A DNA stretch of 64,000 nt, from NCBI GenBank assembly GCA_907163345.1, contig CAJQUN010001251.1, positions 1 to 64,000 of the forward strand, read 5' to 3'. The position numbers and the translations under genes are program-made. Numbering within the stretch: the first letter of the stretch is position 1; every line of letters begins with the position of its first letter. Below the pieces are notes generated by a model. The model saw only the letters and a list, made by a program, of their open reading frames with translations, did no database searches and was not told the DNA's origin. This document shows, piece by piece, positions 23,001 through 35,000 of the stretch. The DNA comes from Haberlea rhodopensis. Lineage: Eukaryota > Streptophyta > Magnoliopsida > Lamiales > Gesneriaceae.

Positions 23001-26000
23001 ACCCCCCCATATTCCCTACTAAGATGTCTCTCTCCCGCGCTATAGATGCAAGTCTTGGAAACTTTTCTTCCAGGCTGACCTCCCCCACCCAGATATCCGA
23101 CCAGAATTTCGTCCCTAGACGATTCCCTACCCTCCGAACCACCCCCCCCCCCCCCCCCCCCAAAAAAAAACCACCCCGAATGATCCAAGAAAGTATTCTG
23201 TAGAAGATCTCTCCACCACACCGATTGCATCCCCCTCAGCCTCCCTCTCCCTGACACAATCTCTCGCCAGTTTAGATTACCATATTTAGATGACAAAACC
23301 TGCATCCACAAAGCATTCCCCCCCTTTATAATCTCCCACCCCCACTTGCCTAATAACGCTTTATTAAAAAAATCCAGGTTTCGCACCCCCAAACCCCCCA
23401 TAGTCTTAGATTTGCAAACCACCTCCCACTTGACCCATGCCACTTTCCGACAAGTTTCCCCTCCCCCCCACAAGAAGGCTGATTGAATTGAACGAATTTT
23501 GGAAAGGATAGCTTTTGGGGCGCGAAACAAAGTGAAGAAATAGACCGGTAACGAAGACAGCACGGCATTCAGTAGAACCATCCGTCCCCCAAAGGATAGG
23601 CATTTATCATCCCAGGCCGCCAGTCGTTTCCGAATTTTCTCCAAGATCGGATCCCAAGACGCACATCTCCTCGGGTTTACTCCCATCGGGATACCCTGAT
23701 ACTTAAAAGGCACGTTCCCCACTTTACAGTTCAGCACACCCGCCATCGCATCTAATTGAACCGGGTCTACATTAATGCCGATTAAACCGCTCTTAATGAA
23801 ATTAATCTTCAAACCCGATATCAATTCAAATATGCGCAGCACCCCTTTGAATGTTCTGACATTCTCCATCGTGGCCTCTCCAAACAGAACCGTGTCGTCA
23901 GCGTACTGAAGATGGGAAATCGGTATGTTGTTCCTACCCACTTTGCACTCCGCCCAGTCATTATTCTCCACCGCCTTATGTATCAATCTGGACAGCGCCT
24001 CAGCCACTAAGATAAACAGAAAAGGGGATAAAGGATCCCCTTGCCTCAGTCCCCGCTTCATTTCTAATTCCAAAGTTGGGCTCCCATTAATAAGAATAGA
24101 CGCTTTCGCACTGGTGACACATTCCATAATCCATGACCTCCATTTGTCAGAGAAATTCATTAACCGCATGACCTCGTCAAGGAAACCCCAACGTACTGAG
24201 TCGTAGGCTTTCTCAAAGTCCACCTTGAAGAGTATACCTGTCCCTTTGGTCCGCTTCCACTCGTCTAGCATCTCATTTATGATAATAACCCCATCCAGTA
24301 TATGTCTGTTCCCCACGAATGCCGTCTGGGCGGCAGATATCACCCTATCCAATACCTTGCTTAATCTATTTGCCAGAAGCTTTGCCAGTACTTTATACAC
24401 GCAACCAATTAGGGATATCGGTCGATACTCCCCAATGTTGACAGGGTTTTCCACTTTAGGCACCAAGACGATAAAAGAGGGGTTGCCCCCCTTAACAATC
24501 TTGCCATTCCTATGGAATTCAGATAGGAACCTCATGAAATCATCCTTAACAACATGCCAAAACTCTTTGATAAACCTGAAGTTGAATCCATCAGGACCAG
24601 GACTTTTGGAGCTCTCGCAGCACCACACCGCCTTTTTTACCTCTTCCTCTCCGAATTCAGAAGTAAGAATCCCGTTTTCCAAATCACTTAACGTAGTAAA
24701 GGTAATGTCGGAGAGTCGAGGTCTAATCCATTCGTCCTGCTGGAACCTCTGCGTGAAATAGCCCTGTACCCCGCTCTTTACCCCTGTCACAGTATCCACC
24801 CACTGGCCATCAATCTCGATTCCCACTAATTCGTTCTTCTTCCGTCTCCTGTTCACGAATTTATGAAAAAATCTTGAGTTTACATCTCCGTTTTGAAGCC
24901 ACCTGATTCTAGACTTCTGAAAAAGTAGTGAGTCCCTGTTCCTGATTTGTCCTAGTAGAGTTACCACATCATTCCTTCTTAAAGCCACCTCATCAGAATG
25001 CAGAGCTCTGCGATCCGTGATTACATCCCATTCCAGAATCCTTGCTCGAGACTCTTCAATTCTGACATCCACAGACCCAAACACCTCCTTATTCCAACCT
25101 CTGAGCTTCTCCTTCAGCATTTTAAATTTTTCTTTCAGAACAAAACCCCCCCCAGCCCTGAACTCGGAAATCACTCCAACTGCTTTCGACAAATTCCTTG
25201 AATTCCGGATGTTGCAACCACGAATCAATTACCCTGAAAGGTTTGGGTCCCCAGTCCTCGACGAATGATTTCAACACAATGGCACAATGATCTGACACAC
25301 TCCTATTGATCCCCCGCTGGATTTGGTTAGGCCATTCTTCAACCCACTTATCGGATAGGAGGAATCTGTCCAGCCTGCTAACACAAGAACCATCTGCTCT
25401 GTACCACGTGAACTTTCTGCCTACCAGCGGTAAGTCTACTAATCCCAACCCACAGATAAATTCATCAAAATCCCGGCATTCTCGATCATTGCTATTCATA
25501 TTTCGTCCCCGCCTCTCGGAGCGCCTTCGTATCGCATTGAAATCCCCACAGATGCACCAACGCTCATCAGGGAGGTCATGTATCTTACTTTCTAAAATCT
25601 TCCATAGCTCTTTTTTAGAACTCAGTTCACACGGGGAGTAGACATTGACGACATGGCATTTGACTCGATCAGCTCCCCAATATCCTTCTACTCCCAAAAT
25701 ACCATCCTCTCCCCAACAATTATCCATCGAAAAACACCCATTCTTCCAAATACAAAGTAATCCCCCGGCAACTCCCATCGCGCCCTTGAAAACCCAATCA
25801 AAATCTCCGTCTCCCCATAGTGACTCACATAGCTTCCTACTGACGACCTCCATCTTCGTCTCTTGAATGCACAGGAAATCAATCCTCTCTCGTGCGACAA
25901 ACTCTCGTAATTCCCTAATCTTAACCCTCCCCCCCAACCCTCTTATGTTATATGTTGCAAGGATCATAAAAACCTAGTCGAAACTCCCGGCTCAGCAACT

Positions 26001-29000
26001 TCGTTCAATTTATCTCGAAATGCCCCTATGTCTCGAATTTCCATATCGACTAGCTTTCCGATTATTTCTTGCTCATTTCCCACCGCCTCTAGCCCCAGAT
26101 TCTTGCCTAAATTCCAAATCTCCGTTGCTTCCCGCAGTATAGCCTCATCTTGTATTGCCTGAGAGGATTTTGCTAGCCGTGCATTATTCAATGCGGCTGA
26201 GGCAGAAGGCGAAGATCCTATTCGATTTTCCCGTGCCAACTTCAACTGAAGTTCGTTCCCCACCCCATTGGTACTCTCTTTCAGCGTGTGAGGGGCCTCT
26301 TCTTCGCCACACATGTCCTTAATGAAGCACTTCCATTTCCCGTGGTCCGCCTTTTTCTTTGCCTTCAGGATCCTTTTCCGTAGCTGTCTTTTGTATCTCT
26401 GAAGTCCTTTCCCATTCCTCCGGGAATATTGAAAGAGAGGTTCTGGGGAAGAATCCATGACGATTGGCGATTTTTTCGTCTGACTTTGTACTGACGTGGA
26501 TATTCTTTTGCCGCCCGCCATGAGCAACTCTGATGGTTGGCTTTCGCAAGTTTGCTCTAGTCCTTTCGCCTTCGAACCTTCCTCCGCACCTTGTCCTGCG
26601 ATGAATTGCACGGTTCCATGTTCTATGTCTGGCGACGTCAAACAATCCTCCGTAGCTCTTTCGCACATGAAATGCTGAGGACCTATTTCAGGCGGTTCCT
26701 CCCGTATTCCCTGACTACAGCTTTTGTAAAGATTGGTATGAATGTCCGCCAACATTCCCTCTTCCAAAGGCGACTGAGGGACCACCTCATCAAAGTAGTC
26801 CGTTTCTGAATCAGACGATTCCGAATTTCCACAAGGACCTTTGGGCCAGCCTGAGTTCATTTGCGCATGTGGGTATTGCTCGACCCTTTCCTTGGGGTAT
26901 ATGTCCTCCAATACTCTAATGACATGCACCGAACCGTCAATGTTAACTCTGATCGTTCTGTTGATAAAATCCTGACGTGGTGTGTCTATCATGAGTCGTG
27001 CAGTCTCCAGACTATCTCTGTCCAATGTTTCCTTGTCGATATCTACAAATCTTCCCAACGAAACTGAAAGCAGCTCAAGGAATCTCGGGCACCAAGCTTC
27101 GGCCGGGATGCCCGAGCATCTAACCCATGTTTCTCTTGTGGGTGAGATCGCCCTATCACTCCACGTAGAAATATCCTGAAACCATAAGTCTAGCCACTTT
27201 TTGTCCTCTATCAAGAGCTGCGCGAGTTTATCCTTCCTTTCGTGGAAAATGATTACCTGTGAATCTGCGAAGGGTATTAATTTTGTATCCGGCAGACCAT
27301 TCGCCCTGAATTCGTCTTGAACCTGAAGCCTGTGAACCTTATCAACCAATCTGCCAACCAGGCAGCCTTCAATCCAAGCCTTTTCCTGTGGTCTAGATCG
27401 AAACGTCAGTCCCGACTCTGCGCGGGGCTGGATTTGAGGCTCTTCAAACTTGGGGCGATTTGATGTCTCCTTCGCAACCTCGGCGTACGATTTTCCATTT
27501 CTTTCACTCAACAAGTTGCGGTCCAATATCACCCCACCATTAGTCTTGCCTGCTGGAGCCTCGTTCCTCTGAAACCGAGGCTTGTTTGCTCTAAGTTTGT
27601 AAGAGCCCAACCAAATCTGGTTCAGCTTAGCCTCAACGTCCTCATCAACCGAGGTGGCCTTGAACCTAACAAACCCAAACCGATTTCCCTTGCGATCTCT
27701 CTTATTTGGCACAAACAAATCACTGACTTCATCCACCTTTTGGAACGTGCGGATCATATTATCTGGTAACCACCCCTCTGGGAAATTAGTGAAGAAGTAT
27801 GGTACCGAGTCCTCCTTGAAGAATTCCTTCAACTTCTGGTTAAGCCTTGATTGATTCGGTCCAGCACCGTTGGTAGGTCGACGCTGCCTCTGAAATCCGT
27901 GCTGTCTATCGTTCGGTCTTGAATCAGAGCTAGGGCGAAAATGGACACGCTGAACCGGATGAATAACAGGATTATCAGATACATGACGAAAAGAACCCAA
28001 GGAAGATGGTGGGCGAAGGAACCCACCACGAGGCCGGGCATTACGCAACCCAAAAGAGGCAGAATCCCTCACAGCAAAGGAATGATGAGGGTTGAAGAAA
28101 ACTGAACGAGACATAGGTCGGGGGTTACCCGAGCCTGGCTGGGCAAGCCGCGCACCAGAATGTGCAGCAGCAAACACGGGACCAGAAGGGTTGGAATCGC
28201 AGCAAACACCCAGAAACCGCAGATCTGCGCGGAACAACACGCAGGACCCTAAATCACGCACGACAATCGTTCTTGAATCGCAAAAAAAATTGCCACAAAA
28301 CAGCAAAATCGGCACTCAGAAGCTCCAATCAAGCGGCCCAGATAAAAAAAAAATTGGTAAAGCGAAGATCGCAAACCGAGGTCGCGCAGCCCCCAAATCT
28401 CGAAACCTGTTCGTGCAGCCCCCAAATCGCGAAACGTAGCACACACCGCCCTCGAAACACACAGTATATGAAAATCGCGAAGGCTCAGATCCCAGATCTG
28501 CGAAGCCCAGTCACGCATGTTCTGTGCGCGATATGGGCTTTGTGTTCTGAGGCTTCGTGAACCAGAGCGGAACGAAATTGCGGAAACAGTAAAAAAAACA
28601 ATAAACCAACTCAGAAAAAAAAATCGACGCAAAAGTGGAAAGCCGTCTGCCCCCAGCGCCGCTGCTGCCCCTGCGAAGAAGGCGACGAGGGATAGGGGTA
28701 GGAGCTTGATCACAGCTTAAAAGCCTACAAGGTTTTTGTATATGATTCTGATACCATGTCAAATACAAAGGATTTTGACTGGATACCTCTCTATTGAGAG
28801 TCTCCTATATATAATAGTAATCTTACAAGATTTACAATTCTAACTAAGGAAAGTGCATTCATTGCCATAAACTATGCTTCTACCATATATACATTTGTGT
28901 TGACTAATTTAGTCTAGTTAAGTATGGAAATGTCGAGTAATGTGAACTAGAATTGGGGAGCTGGAGCTGAATCCTCAATAACAAGTATAAGTATATAACA

Positions 29001-32000
29001 TATCAACCAGTGAAAAATACAGTAGTCATTAGCAGTGCTCATTTCTTATTAGGTAGTTTAACTTACGATGCAACGCAAATATGTAGATCATTGATTATAG
29101 ATTTTCCTTTTAATCACAATAACTGAGGAAAATGAATATTTTGGTCAAATCAGTTTTCTTGCTGCATTTCCTTGATATTTCTAGTTATGTCGCAGATTGA
29201 AAATGCGTTGCTGAGGAAAAATTTAGTAGATGAGGCTACTTCCAGCAATCATCAATGTGATGAAGTTTATCATGATGAAAATGGTCACTTGAACTGTGAC
29301 AATGTCCAAAAGCAGATGATGGATGCACAACCTTTGCTTGAAAACATGAAATTGGGTCACTTCCAGCTAAATAAAGAACCAGAGTATGTACAGCCAGTAA
29401 ATCAGCAGGTGGTAAAAATACAAAATACCGGTGAAATTGTTGTGAGAGAACTCAAGGACAAATGTAAGGGTTATGACCGAGAAATTTCTGGTTCAGGAAA
29501 TCAGTATCCAAATGTTGCAATTGAGGACAATGAAGCCACTGGGATTATGACTTTGCAAGCTAAGTTGGAAGAGTTGTGTGGGGAACTCCAGGAGGCACAA
29601 ATACTTAATGGCCAATACATAAAAGATCGTGCAACATGGCTATCTAAGGATGATGAAACTAAGTTAGTTCAAAATGAAGTTGAATTGGAGGCAACCAAAG
29701 CTATAATGCATTTACAAGAAGAGATGGATAGACTTGAGAAAGACTTTCAAGTGCGCTTATGCTCCTTGACTCAACAGAATTTAAGTCTTAAAAGCAGCAT
29801 GTCAGATAAGGAGGAAGAACTAAAAAATGTCTGTTCAAAGTGGGAAAGGGCAACTTTGGAGCTAACCACCTTTCTCATAGATGGGGCTAGATCCTTAGCA
29901 GATGCCGCTAGCCAAATAAAAAGTATTTCTCATTCATTTCCCAGTGTCAATGATTGGGTCAGTGAACATGTTGAGACAGCTGCTAAAATTTGTTTTGAAA
30001 AGGAAGAAACTATTCTGCTACTACAAAAGAGTTTGGAAGATGCGCAAAAGACTGTGGTGCAAATGGAACAGAAACTCTACTCCTTGAAGGGTGCTACAGT
30101 TGTACTAACTAAATATCAGCAACTTGAAATTTCTTCAGGTGGAGAGAAATTAGAGTCATCTAAAACATCGGATGATTCAACTGATGCGATAGGTTTTTTT
30201 AAAAATAAACCTTTATCAGAAGAGGGCTATATTACTGAAAATCAGGCTAATCATGATATTAGAGGCAGTGCAGACAGAATTGTGTTTCTAACTAAGAAAA
30301 ATGCTTTTGGAACTGAAGATGTTGACACTGAAGCTATATTGGCAAATCTGATTCTGTCAGAGACTGAAGACGCAGTACATGGTTCTTGCATTGAAGCAGA
30401 AACTCTTCTGGGTTCCCTGAAGTCTGACATTCACAGTACAGTTTCTCTGTACAAGGATTTTGTGCAAGGTCTATTGGGAGATGTTGGTGACATGAGGAAG
30501 GACATCGTAGAGTTAAAAGGAGACCTAAAAAGCCTTCAATTTTCTACTGTTACAGTTCCACCACACGTTCACGTAAAGTGTGAAGATCAGCTACACATGC
30601 TGCGACAAATTCGAATTGAACTTGTTAAAGTAAATTACCAGTTGAGTTCTATGACTGCATTCTTTCACCGAGTGAATAAGCACTGCTCCGTGGATTCAAC
30701 AGAAGGTTTGGCAGAGATAGATGGATGGACCCCTGATTGTTCAAATTCATGCTCTGATTCTTCAGTTCAAAGTGCGGGTGATGGGGATGAATCTTCTTCA
30801 AGTGCCCGATATGGATCTGGAAACAAACTAACTCAACCAATTCTTGACCCAAAATCTGATAAAGGATCAAATTTCAGCCATAATACTGCATGTTTACTTC
30901 TCAGGAAGGAATTCACAAAAGCATACAAAGCTTTTGTCAAGTTAAAAGATGAGTTAATGTCAGTTTCTATTTGCGAAAAAAATCAGAATTGCGTTGCTGT
31001 ATCTAATCAGAATGCAGTAGATGACGACATTAAGCGACTCAGAGATGTACATGATCAACGCACTGGTAAAAAATTGGGAGAGGTAGGACAATATCGAGTT
31101 TTCTCATACATTCGTCAAAATAAATGTCTTTGCTCTTCTTTTTTTTTTGTTGATGCTTTATTTCATCAAATATTTATGTTACATGCAGTTGGTAGATGAA
31201 GGTTATGCATATCCCCGCATTAACTTCTTTACAAAAATTGAAGAGGCTTATGTAACCATGGAAGAAGCCGATTACTTATTAAAAGCAATGCTGAAGGTAA
31301 ATGAAAATGCAAATGCGATGACAGCAATGTGGAAACAATCAGGAAAGGAATTGATGGAGGATAAGGACAACTTGAACGAAGAGATAAAATGGCTAAAATT
31401 ATGTATCCTTCTGAAAGATGGTGAAAATGTAGTACTGCAAGATCAGATCCAATTTAGCTTTACAGAGATAGCTAATATATTCTGTTCAGACTGCATATGC
31501 AACATTGTTGGAGGATTCACCAATTGATTGACATACATCGGAGACATATATTTCTATTTGGAACACTTTGGCACCTTCAAAGGTCGCAGCACTTATCTGG
31601 CGGATGCTTCGAGATCGATTACCGACAAGATCCAATCTCACCAAAAGAAACATTTTCATGGGGAACGAAGCTGGGAACTGTGTGATGTGCTCTCTAACGG
31701 AGGAAACTGCTAATCATCTCTTTTTCTGCTGTCCGGAGTCATATTCTTTATGGATGAAATGCTATAGTTGGCTGGGTTTCTATACGGCATTGCCGTCGGA
31801 CTCAATCGCCCATCAATGGAATCATCATGGACTATGGACAAGAAAAAGAGGAAGAAAAGCTTGGATGACAATATGGTGCTCGGTACTTTGGACGATTTGG
31901 ATACATCGAAACAATTTGTGTTTTAAGGGCAGCAACCACAAGGAGGATGATCTTCTGGAGACGGTCATTCACAGAGCTTGGTTTTGGATCACAAACAGAG

Positions 32001-35000
32001 GAAATAATAGATTTTTGTACTCGTTTGTTGATTGGAGACGGGAACCGTTGATTTGTTTGTTAGCTTTGTAATTTCTAGCTATTAGGACCTACTTTTTATT
32101 TAACTACTCCTTGTAGTAACTTTATCGATGCTTCTGCATCTTTTTAATATATTTATCTTGTCTGACCAAAAAAAAAATCAGCATGCAGTGATACCACTCA
32201 ATTTGTTGAAGAGAGACGATCTTTCTTCTGCAGCTCTAAATCATGGTTGGATGCTTCATTGTGCAAAGCATTACAAAGCAATATTAGCATGTTATTCTTA
32301 CAGTGCCAAGTGGAGGAGTACATTTACAAATTCAGAAGAATTAACAGAATCACTAATACTGATAGATCCCCACTCCAAGAACGTTCTTTGATTACAGGTA
32401 AACCTGGAATTAGTAGTGTAAGTTGGGATGACAACACTGCTACTCATCCTGTTATATGTCAATGCGAAGGAGATCATATCACAGATAAGTTGGGAACAGA
32501 AATTAAAGATTTGGACCTAGTCCATAATGACACTGTAAACAAAAATTCTGAACTCAAGAGAGAGCTGGAACGGAAGGATATCTTATTGAAAGGGTTACTT
32601 TTTGACTTCAGCATGCTGCAAGAATTAGCCTCCCATAGGAAAGACATTAAGAATGAAATTGAAAAATTAATTGTTGCATCAGGTGGAGTCCAGGATGAGC
32701 TACAGATCAAAAGAGTTCAGCTTGATGACATGCAAGCAAAGAATTCGAAACTTGAAGGCCGAATGGCTGAAGCTGAGCTAGCTCTATTTAACTCAAAATC
32801 TGAATTAGATCAGGCAATGGAAATTTCAAATGTTTTGTCCAAGCAAAATGTGGAGTTAAAAGTTCTTTGGAAGGATCTTTATCTGAAGAACTCTGAGGCG
32901 GAGCAGCTACTAGAAGAGCAAAGAGAAGCTATCAAAAGTTTAGAAAAAAAAATTATTAGTTCATCTTCATCGTCAGAGAAACATTTGATGTCTTCAATGG
33001 AAGATGTGGAGGATACTTTAACAAGGGTGACTTCAGATAGAGACCAACTTCTTGAAAAACTCTACTCTTTGCAAGATAGGCTCGATATGGCATGTGCATT
33101 AGCTGATGAGAACCAGGCTATAGCTGCAGAAGCCCGTCAGGTATGTCATTTGGCTAGCTTTTGAGATTGTTGAGTTAATTCAATGTACTTGAATTCAAAC
33201 TGAATTCATTAGGAGTCAGAGGCAAGTAAAATGTATGCTGAGCAAAAGGAAGAAGAGGTCAAGATTTTAGAACGATCTGTTGAGGAGCTTGAACGCACCA
33301 TAAATGTTCTAGAGAAAAAAGTAAGTTTGTCTAGTGCTCTTGTTTCTAGGAAATCATGCTGCATTCTCATTTATTCGTAATGTTATGTTTTGAAGTTATA
33401 GTTTTGTTAAAAGAATTGGTTAGTTCAATATTCCCTACGTTTTACCCATTTAAGGTGCACGAAATGGAGGAAGAGACACAAAAACACCGCGTGATTAAAG
33501 ATACACTAGAATTGGAACTTCAAGCACTTAGACACAGATTATCAACTGTTGAGGATTTTACTGAAAGCATCACATCAGAAAACACAAATTCGGCAGTACT
33601 CGAAAATCAACTTTCAAGGTGGATAAACTCTGTGCTTTTGCCTGCATATCATCATTCACCTTAATTATTTCAAGTAGTAATGTTATACTGCTTCAGGAAA
33701 TTGCACATCAAATCTTCGGAAATTAATGCGGCTCATTGTCGAATAAGAATGCTGAACAAGCTAACGAGGTTTGGTCATGATTAGCTTTGATTAGCCAATC
33801 TACACTGTTAGATTTTCCATGTATCCTAACGCAAATTGTTTGTTTTATCCTTCAGATCAATCAATTCAAAGATTATATCTCTGAACTAGTATTGCATGCT
33901 GAAGCACAGGCATCACAGTATCAACAGAAGGTAAATTCGTCCGAAACATTATTTGAGTTAGTTCTTTTTGTAAAGTTAGGATTTCACTCTTGATTTTACG
34001 TAATAAATTGAGTTGCAAAGTAGATTTATCCTCTCCTTGATTGTAGCCCAAATATCAATGATTACACAATCTAGGGATTGGATTCCTACATGGAAGGAAG
34101 AAGCTAGCCATAAAACAATGAAAAGGATTGATTTTTTTAATCATTTCTCACATTTCTGAATATTGTTGGGAACATATATCTGAGCATCCTCTTTTGGGTT
34201 GACAGTAGTTTTTGTTTTTCGATCTTGGAGTCAACATGAAAGTAAAGAGCAGAAACATAAGAATAACAAAATTCTTATTAATTATTTTTTATGATACAAG
34301 ATACAATAGTTGGTCCTATATTTATATGACACAAGATATAAAAAAAATCCCTAATTTTGTGGCTATACCAAAACATAAGATTTGAAGAACCAAATCTTAT
34401 CATAAATAGAAGATATATGCAATATCTATCAAATCTTCAATATCTATCAAATCTTCAATTATTCTATACCCTCTTTCAAGTTAGTGCATAGATATCGATC
34501 ATGCCCAACTTGTCAATGAACAGATCATGCTTCGGTCTGAAATGGCCCTTTGTTAATACATCGGCAATATGTTGGTCCATAGTAATAAAAGACATACAAA
34601 TAGTTACATTCTCTAACTTCCCCTTAATAAAGTGTCTGTCCACTTCAATATGCTTAGTCATGTCATGCTGGACTGGATTATTTGCAATACTTATGGCAGA
34701 TTTATTATCACAATACAACATCATTGGAGCTTTAACTTCCAGTTTCAGTTCTTGAAGTACTCTCCATCCATAAGAGCTCACACACTCCATTTTCCATGGC
34801 TATAAACTCAGCTTCCGTAATGCTTCGTGGCACTACACTCTGCTTTTTACTCCGCCATGTAACAAGGTTCCCCCATACAAAGGTACAATACCCTGTGGTT
34901 GATCTTCTATCGTATATTGACCTTGCCCAATCTGCATCAGTGTACCCTTCTATACTCTTTGATCACATTTTTCAAATTATAAGCCTTTTCCTGAAGAACT

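Larger units (their letters stand above)
22126..28700 (-). mobile_element. Near full-length plant LINE (L1-like)
   Basis: The element reads on the minus strand, with a 16-base poly(A) at its 3' end (T run at 22126-22141), a short 3'UTR, ORF2 and ORF1. The 5' end is uncertain: somewhere between the ORF1 start at 28315 and the copia PBS at 28747-28756. It has no clear target duplication of its own because its 3' side lies in one LTR and its 5' side near the other. Two frameshifts break ORF2, so it is inactive. Confidence 0.82.
22062..28983 (-). mobile_element. Element D: copia LTR element hollowed out by a LINE
   Basis: On the minus strand: a complete 227-bp 5' LTR (28983 to 28757, TGTTATTGAGG to TATTTGACA), directly followed by TGGTATCAGA, the usual primer binding site, then internal leader sequence, then a LINE, then 64 bases of the 3' LTR (22125 to 22062). 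AGTAT flanks both outer ends (22057-22061, 28984-28988), so this is one insertion unit. No copia gag or pol remains. The LINE poly(A) joins the 3' LTR at its TATA-like box, so LINE insertion must have gone with loss of the copia interior, or the two joined by another rearrangement. The unit is antisense inside a kinesin intron. Confidence 0.8.

Noticed and set aside
28249..28713. 154-codon minus-strand frame upstream of LINE ORF1
   Set aside because: It overlaps the ORF1 start in another frame, has no domain, and lies in leader sequence of element D.
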